This document shows, piece by piece, positions 61,101-64,000 of a stretch of DNA of 64,000 bases. Position 1 is the stretch's first letter, and each line of letters starts with the position of its first letter. Position numbers and translations under genes: made by a program. The notes beneath the pieces were generated by a model. It worked only from the letters and a program-made list of their open reading frames with translations, searched no databases and had not been told where the DNA came from. The stretch lies in the NCBI GenBank assembly GCA_035222895.1, contig JAVYIG010006858.1, positions 1-64,000 on the forward strand, read 5' to 3'. The DNA comes from Strongylocentrotus droebachiensis. Its lineage: Eukaryota; Echinodermata; Echinoidea; Camarodonta; Strongylocentrotidae.

Positions 61101-64000
61101 ATCTATTTTTAACATAGCGTATGGTTTTATTGAACGTTATATAAACAGACAATGACTGTAGATGGCAAGAGCTCGGTGAATCTCAGTATCTTATCAAGTA
61201 CACACCTCGTGCAACGCCAAGTGATGCCAGGGAAATATGTCAAAGTTACGGCGGTGATTTGGCTATCATCAAGACAGCTGAAGTCAACGTAGGCCTAAGT
61301 ATAATGAAATATTTGTTTACAGTATGTATTTTATGTATTGATATATTTCTGATAATTATACAGAGTGGCATATATCACCAATTTGATGGTCTTCCATGAG
61401 GCCCTGTTTGGTAAGAATAAATTCTTACCAGCAGCAAAACCTAAATAGATAAATATACACGCATTTAGACAGTTATAATACAAATGAACAAAATACAACA
61501 TGTAACAAAATATTCATTACAAATTTAAGCAATACTTCTTTCATCTGTAATTTTTGCACCATTTACTTCTATGCTGCAGGGTTAGACCTGATTGATTTAG
61601 AATAATATGTTTGACATTCTGTCGCACCTGCCATGATTTTCTTATCATTCTATTGCAACTAGCTCGCTATCAATGTTTGATTGCTCTTTCAAAGGATAAA
61701 AGATGTAAGAGTAAAACAAATATTTAAATCAATTCAAACAGTATGTCGCAATATGCAAGATAATATGAAACATTTACAATATTAAGAAAAAGACATGTGC
61801 CGTTCACATGCATAGTTTATACATCATAACGGGATAGCGAGCTAAAGAGAAAGAAAAAGAGAGAGAGAGGAAGAGAAGCAGAAGAGAAAGAGGTGGATAG
61901 AGGGACCTCCAACAAAAAAAACAATGAGAATTTTGTAGCTTACGCTAAGGTTTTCTATTCTGACTTAAAGATAAAGTTGAGTTCTGGTCATGCGATTGCA
62001 TTGTGAAAGAAAAGGTGTGGAATGGATCAGAAAAAAGTTGATCATGTAGCATGTTAGTATTGGTGTGTACTGCAAGGTTCTGGAGTCATCAAAATCTGTT
62101 TATACTCATTACTCAGCCAGTATACATTTTCTACCGAAATTGTTTGGCAAATGACATTTAGTTGTAATCTTAAACATTCAGTGTAAGTTTCGTTTGATTA
62201 TGTGAGAATTCATTTTCTTTTTTCACCAGAACTCAAGTTCAACTCTAACTTGTGAATAAATCATGAATTTCTTATGATTCTTTCTTTTCCATTTTGCTCA
62301 CAGACATTTCTCAAAGAGCTACTTCCTCCATTTGATCCAAGTGATACATATTTTTGTTACCTCTTCGGGCTTCGGAGGGTTGGCAGGGGAGATTTCACCT
62401 GGCTGGATGATACTGCACTCCAGTATGTTCCTCAAATGTTTGCTCAGTGAAAATCATTCAAGAGAAAAGACTTAATTGAAGTTAATCTGTAGTTACAATT
62501 CTCCTACAAACACTTCTCGTTTAGTTGTATCCAGTTTTAATTAAATTATATACTTTATTAGCATACTTTTTAAAATCTGTGTCTCAGATGAATAGCAAGA
62601 AGATGGAAAATAAAAAGCTCGGATCAACATTACAAGATATTGATGTTATGACCAGATTTCTGCTCTATTTCTTTGCATGCTACATACTCACAGTATTTCT
62701 GTAGCATCTAGGGAAGGGAATGTTGAGGTTAATGTGAATACATATTTAAATTCAAATTAGTTTAATGATGGATTTCCGAACCTCCATGATCATTATCAAT
62801 ATTACAGGAACAATAAAACAATAATGATAATAATGATAATAATTATACTACTACTACTACTAATACTAATAATAATGATGAGGATGATAATAATAATAAT
62901 AATAATAACAATAATACTGCTGCTGCTGTTGCTATTACTACTTCAAATATTATTATTATTATCATAATACATATGATAACGATCATAACGCGAACTTAAT
63001 TTTTCCTCCAAGGTATAATTATTGGTATACTGCCACGGAACCAAATAATGCTGATTCCTGGGGTTGTCTTGGTCTACGTGATGGCTCGTCATGGTATGAC
63101 AGCATTCCACAACAATCTCGCTCGTACATTTGCGAGCGTACACGAGGTACGAATAATGATGATCCAACATTGATTGTGTTTTGACGATAGTTGCTCCGGG
63201 CTATATTGCAACAAACGTACTGTCTAAGAATCATACGGCATTTTGGTTGTAGGTTTAATAGGGTTAGTGTTAGGGTCGGGGTAAGCATTAGGATAAAGGG
63301 CTGAAGTTAGGAATTCATTTAGCGTAAGAAATCGATCGCAGAGCTATTCTCTTAGTATGTTTCGTTAAAGCAGAATTTTGAAATGCTCTTCACATATTTT
63401 GAATATTGTGCTACTCCTTAACTGAAATCTGTTATTATTACAACTTAATAATAGAATAATTGTATCATACCATCATGGGATGTATGGCTGTTGTAGAACT
63501 TTGCATTCGTAAATTTTATTTTACTACAAAAAAATGCCACCTCGATTGTCCGATTCATGACAAAATGATGATCTAGGTTTTAACTCTTTTGTATTCCTAC
63601 ACCGACGAAATAAACAGTTCAGATATAATTTGTCTTTAAGAAATGAAAACAAAGGCAAACGTTTTCTGTTTGCTTACATATTTTGGAAATAAGAGTAATG
63701 TCTGACCCCGTTTAGTTAAACATTCCTAAAGTGTCGTCGATCGATTAGCCCATAATGGATTCTGTAGATTCTGAGAAATGCCTACAATATGCAAAGATAA
63801 TTTAAGTTAAAATCATAGTCTTTCTCATCACGATACACTCTCAAATAGAAAGTCTGTTCTATTACAGTATATGATGAAAGCAGTGAAGCATCATTTGGAG
63901 GTTTAGATTATTTCATCTCTCCGTCATGGCTGGCTCGGTCTTACTCAGATGCACGGATCTACTGTCAGTATCATGGAGCTGATTTAGCACTCATCAAATC
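43092..64000 (+). CDS. Gene 2: paralogous lectin-headed receptor (3' incomplete)
   Basis: Exons: 43092-43170 (signal peptide), 45572-45735, 58337-58449, 60247-60401 (CTLD-a), 61149-61288, 62304-62422, 63013-63146 (CTLD-b), 63868 to the window end (CTLD-c). All phases agree, with phase-1 introns between modules. The CTLD-b/c exons and their introns are homologous to gene 1 6519-11742. The Ig, EGF, FN3 and tail exons would lie beyond the window, so a matching signalling tail is only an expectation. CTLD-c has TGG where gene 1 has TGA, so no stop is seen in this copy. Confidence 0.87.
43171..45571 (+). mobile_element. Gene 2 first intron with LINE RT remnant
   Basis: 43378-43575 is the dispersed repeat also at 19908-20155. 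From about 43980 to 44780 there is a plus-strand RT: DLKKSIFVPISKKPKA, TISLMSHVTKLLFKII, IDYSKAFDKINQDKL, GCVMSPILLNLYTEL, LRFADDTALCGPENE and LLYGAETW, with several frame breaks. The family is different from the CR1-like LINEs above. Confidence 0.75.
45572..45735 (+). CDS. Gene 2 exon: CTLD-a part 1
   Basis: 54 codons: ECQECSTSGLNVFGGYQYVF, then FSETRALCQSLGGDMPIITS and AEQN. It has the helix cysteine and the GGDM.I strand of a CTLD first exon. The acceptor is CTTACAG and the donor GTACGT; phase 1 to 0. The intron after it is 12.6 kb. Confidence 0.92.
46640..46680. repeat. Inverted partner of 50985-51025
   Basis: GCGACTTTGCGTTTTACACC followed by CTGGCCTGGAC and TTTTCCC appears here on the plus strand and at about 50985-51025 on the minus strand. 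Weaker similarity continues inward for about 150 bp in both. They look like two copies of one element facing opposite ways, 4.3 kb apart. Confidence 0.75.
47285..47760. repeat. Pyrimidine-rich minisatellite
   Basis: About ten units of 35-70 bp, each starting near TTCATATTTGTTTCTAAGAC followed by runs of C or CT. Unit length varies through the CT/C tracts. Confidence 0.85.
49017..50774 (-). CDS. Minus-strand two-exon gene fragment nested in gene 2 intron
   Basis: Exon 1, 50774-50724: ATG then MEFIEDDDGVAMQTPLR, donor GTATGA. Exon 2, 49238-49017: acceptor TTTTGCAG, 74 codons from AILPRSTHNEDHEYHYHV to RTTWRVMRTCPTAKKYVLFK, donor GTATTG. Both junctions are phase 0. The TTWRVMRTCPT..KYVLFK end resembles a domain I recall from uncharacterised invertebrate and transposon-associated proteins; I cannot name it surely. 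Later exons (below 49000) were not found. It may be a host gene or part of a mobile element. Confidence 0.55.
49663..49872 (+). mobile_element. LINE C-terminal fragment
   Basis: RTQSYQRSYLPQTITNWNNL then P: the YxRSxxPxTIxxWNxLP pattern is the usual end of CR1-like RT proteins. No other part is nearby. Confidence 0.7.
51249..51600 (+). pseudogene. MADF-like reading frame, frameshifted
   Basis: From ATG at 51249: MGPKGKSVRGKRGKGKKREE, an acidic DDDDEEEGE stretch, then FDSDEDEVTGKLRKKK. In the next frame from about 51484 comes EQKLVEFFGEHDCFYNKGSN and RYANSKQ, which resembles the start of a MADF (Myb/SANT-like) domain. A +1 shift near 51480 separates the two halves. It is head-to-head with the minus-strand fragment ending at 50774, with about 475 bp between the ATGs. 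Confidence 0.5.
52062..52458. mobile_element. Third copy of the TTAA-target MITE, reversed
   Basis: The reverse complement of the 10811-11176 family, about 397 bp, with TTAA at 52058-52061 and 52459-52462. Ends AGGTAAAAACCAGTATTGG and, complemented, AGATAAAGACCAGTTATGG. It lies in the second intron of gene 2. Confidence 0.85.
52640..52900 (+). mobile_element. LINE 3'-end pieces with TTATTATTA tail
   Basis: Short coding traces (FCNEQIETVIHLLKDCKS; FKASLKTYLMANFN), then GTAAGCGCCTTGAGCACCCT, GCGCGTTATAAATGTC and TTATTATTATTA. This is the usual LINE tail form, related to 35490-35735. Confidence 0.65.
55904..57030. repeat. Ten-unit minisatellite with palindromic CGCGCTTCGCGCG core
   Basis: About ten units of 108-120 bp, each with GAATTCAGA, AAGAGTCGA.AAC.GT, AATCGTCT.CTTT, TAATAATTTAA and then TTCCGCGCTTCGCGCG with GGGGGAA. 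Units alternate in subtype (ATAAATAGGGC versus CGAGAATTAAG), which suggests duplication of pairs. The last units lose the core. Confidence 0.88.
57541..57680. repeat. TG/ATGTATG microsatellite
   Basis: A mixture of TGTATG, TGTGTG and GCGCGCG words inside the hAT-like element. No gene is supported here. Confidence 0.7.
58337..58449 (+). CDS. Gene 2 exon: CTLD-a part 2
   Basis: Middle CTLD exon: DFIAGQLVTTSNGGHYYIGL, then EDMDQDGTYRWIDGTDP. It is most like gene 1 exon 22349-22458. The acceptor is ATACAG and the donor GTATGT, phase 0 to 2. Confidence 0.92.
58450..61148. other. Gene 2 introns between CTLD-a part 2 and CTLD-b
   Basis: 58450-60246 is AT-rich with nothing recognisable except a short inverted pair (GATGTCCCATGACATC near 58852 and GGGATGTCGTCTGCTTG near 59321). 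60402-61148 carries a GA/GACA microsatellite at 60620-60740 and a G/C-rich piece at 60855-60915 resembling hAT-like ends. Confidence 0.5.
60247..60401 (+). CDS. Gene 2 exon: CTLD-a part 3
   Basis: Third CTLD exon: YTNWDSPLYTDQQPPNCAVM, then GRWNRVACTSTRRHICQIPI. QPPN and WNR stand where EPN/QPD and WND are expected, so the Ca2+ site is not canonical. The acceptor is TCAAG and the donor GTAGGT; it ends in phase 1. Confidence 0.92.
61149..61288 (+). CDS. Gene 2 exon: CTLD-b part 1
   Basis: Paralog of gene 1 exon 6519-6658: DCRWQELGESQYLIKYTPRA, then REICQSYGGDLAIIKTAEVN. The donor is GTAGGC; relative to gene 1 (GTAAGT) a 6-bp insertion splits the donor, leaving a weaker site. Confidence 0.92.
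61969..62244. mobile_element. 276-bp TTAA-target MITE, present in gene 2 only
   Basis: It lies after TTAA (61965-61968) and before CTAA, a mutated duplicate. The ends are AGATAAAGTTGAGTTCTGG and, complemented, AGAGTTGAACTTGAGTTCTGG. The inside (GGTCATGCGATTGCATTGTG) is shared with 10811-11176. Gene 1 has the unfilled TTAA at 9804-9807. Confidence 0.82.
62304..62422 (+). CDS. Gene 2 exon: CTLD-b part 2
   Basis: Paralog of gene 1 exon 9864-9982: TFLKELLPPFDPSDTYFCYL, then FGLRRVGRGDFTWLDDTAL. The same splice phases and the same flanking CTCACAG acceptor are kept. Confidence 0.92.
63013..63146 (+). CDS. Gene 2 exon: CTLD-b part 3 with EPN motif
   Basis: Paralog of gene 1 exon 10564-10697: YNYWYTATEPNNADSWGCLG, then DGSSWYDSIPQQSRSYICE. 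EPN and WYD are kept. The donor is GTACGA. The differences cluster after WYD, in the stretch before the last cysteine. Confidence 0.92.
63868..64000 (+). CDS. Gene 2 exon: CTLD-c part 1, cut by window end
   Basis: Paralog of gene 1 exon 11597-11742: YDESSEASFGGLDYFISPSW, then LARSYSDARIYCQYHGADLA and LIK at the edge. It keeps the tryptophan codon that is TGA in gene 1. Confidence 0.9.

Larger units (their letters stand above)
61289..63867. other. Gene 2 CTLD-b/c introns, homologous to gene 1
   Basis: 61289-62303 matches the ends of the gene 1 intron 6659-9863 but keeps only a short LINE piece (61498-61770) and has its own TTAA MITE. 62423-63012 and 63147-63867 follow gene 1 9983-10563 and 10698-11596, with ATA repeats at the same place and without the gene 1 MITE. 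Confidence 0.8.

Noticed and set aside
6519..64000. One giant gene covering both receptor copies
   Set aside because: Gene 1 ends with a stop codon and poly(A) signal, and gene 2 has its own signal-peptide exon at 43092.

Overview
This is an AT-rich eukaryotic window with long introns, GT-AG splice sites, many non-LTR (LINE) and DNA-transposon remnants, TG/GA/ATA microsatellites and a short run of TTAGGG-type telomeric repeat. The gene content and repeats suggest a marine invertebrate deuterostome, most likely an echinoderm. That is an inference; nothing in the window names the species.

Two plus-strand paralogous genes dominate. Gene 1 (6519-31660, 5' end outside the window) has 19 visible exons whose phases all agree. 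It encodes three C-type lectin-like domains (CTLD; each built from three exons and bounded by phase-1 introns), two Ig-like domains, about four EGF-like exons, a third Ig-like domain, one fibronectin type III domain, a transmembrane helix and a 92-residue tail. The Ig-Ig-EGF-Ig-FN3 order, a CLPDPYGC motif in EGF2 and a cysteine-poor Ig2 ending in DAGVY...RLIVK are Tie/TEK angiopoietin-receptor features. There is no tyrosine kinase: after the membrane comes a short tail with seven tyrosines, four in a tandem ten-residue repeat, giving ITAM-like YxxL pairs and Grb2-type YxN motifs. Gene 1 also has an in-frame TGA in its second visible CTLD, where gene 2 has TGG.

Gene 2 (43092 to beyond 64000) starts with a signal-peptide exon, then CTLD-a (45572-60401), CTLD-b (61149-63146) and the start of CTLD-c (63868 on). 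Its CTLD-b/c block, introns included, is homologous to 6519-11742 of gene 1, so this is a tandem receptor array. Two insertions of one TTAA-target transposon family are each present in one paralog and absent from the matching site of the other, so they date from after the duplication or reflect lineage differences.

Layout: 1-6518, upstream part of gene 1 with a 5'-truncated minus-strand LINE split by a Harbinger-like element; 6519-31660, gene 1; 31661-32435, its 3' UTR; 32436-43091, intergenic DNA with a PHD/APE/RT LINE, other LINE pieces and MITEs; 43092-64000, gene 2. The 12.6 kb second intron of gene 2 holds a minus-strand two-exon gene fragment, a head-to-head MADF-like reading frame, and a 3.2 kb hAT-like element with an 8-bp target duplication and an internal palindromic minisatellite.

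Functionally the receptors look like lectin-headed, Tie-derived cell-surface proteins that would signal through recruited SH2 proteins rather than an own kinase. That role is inferred from architecture only.
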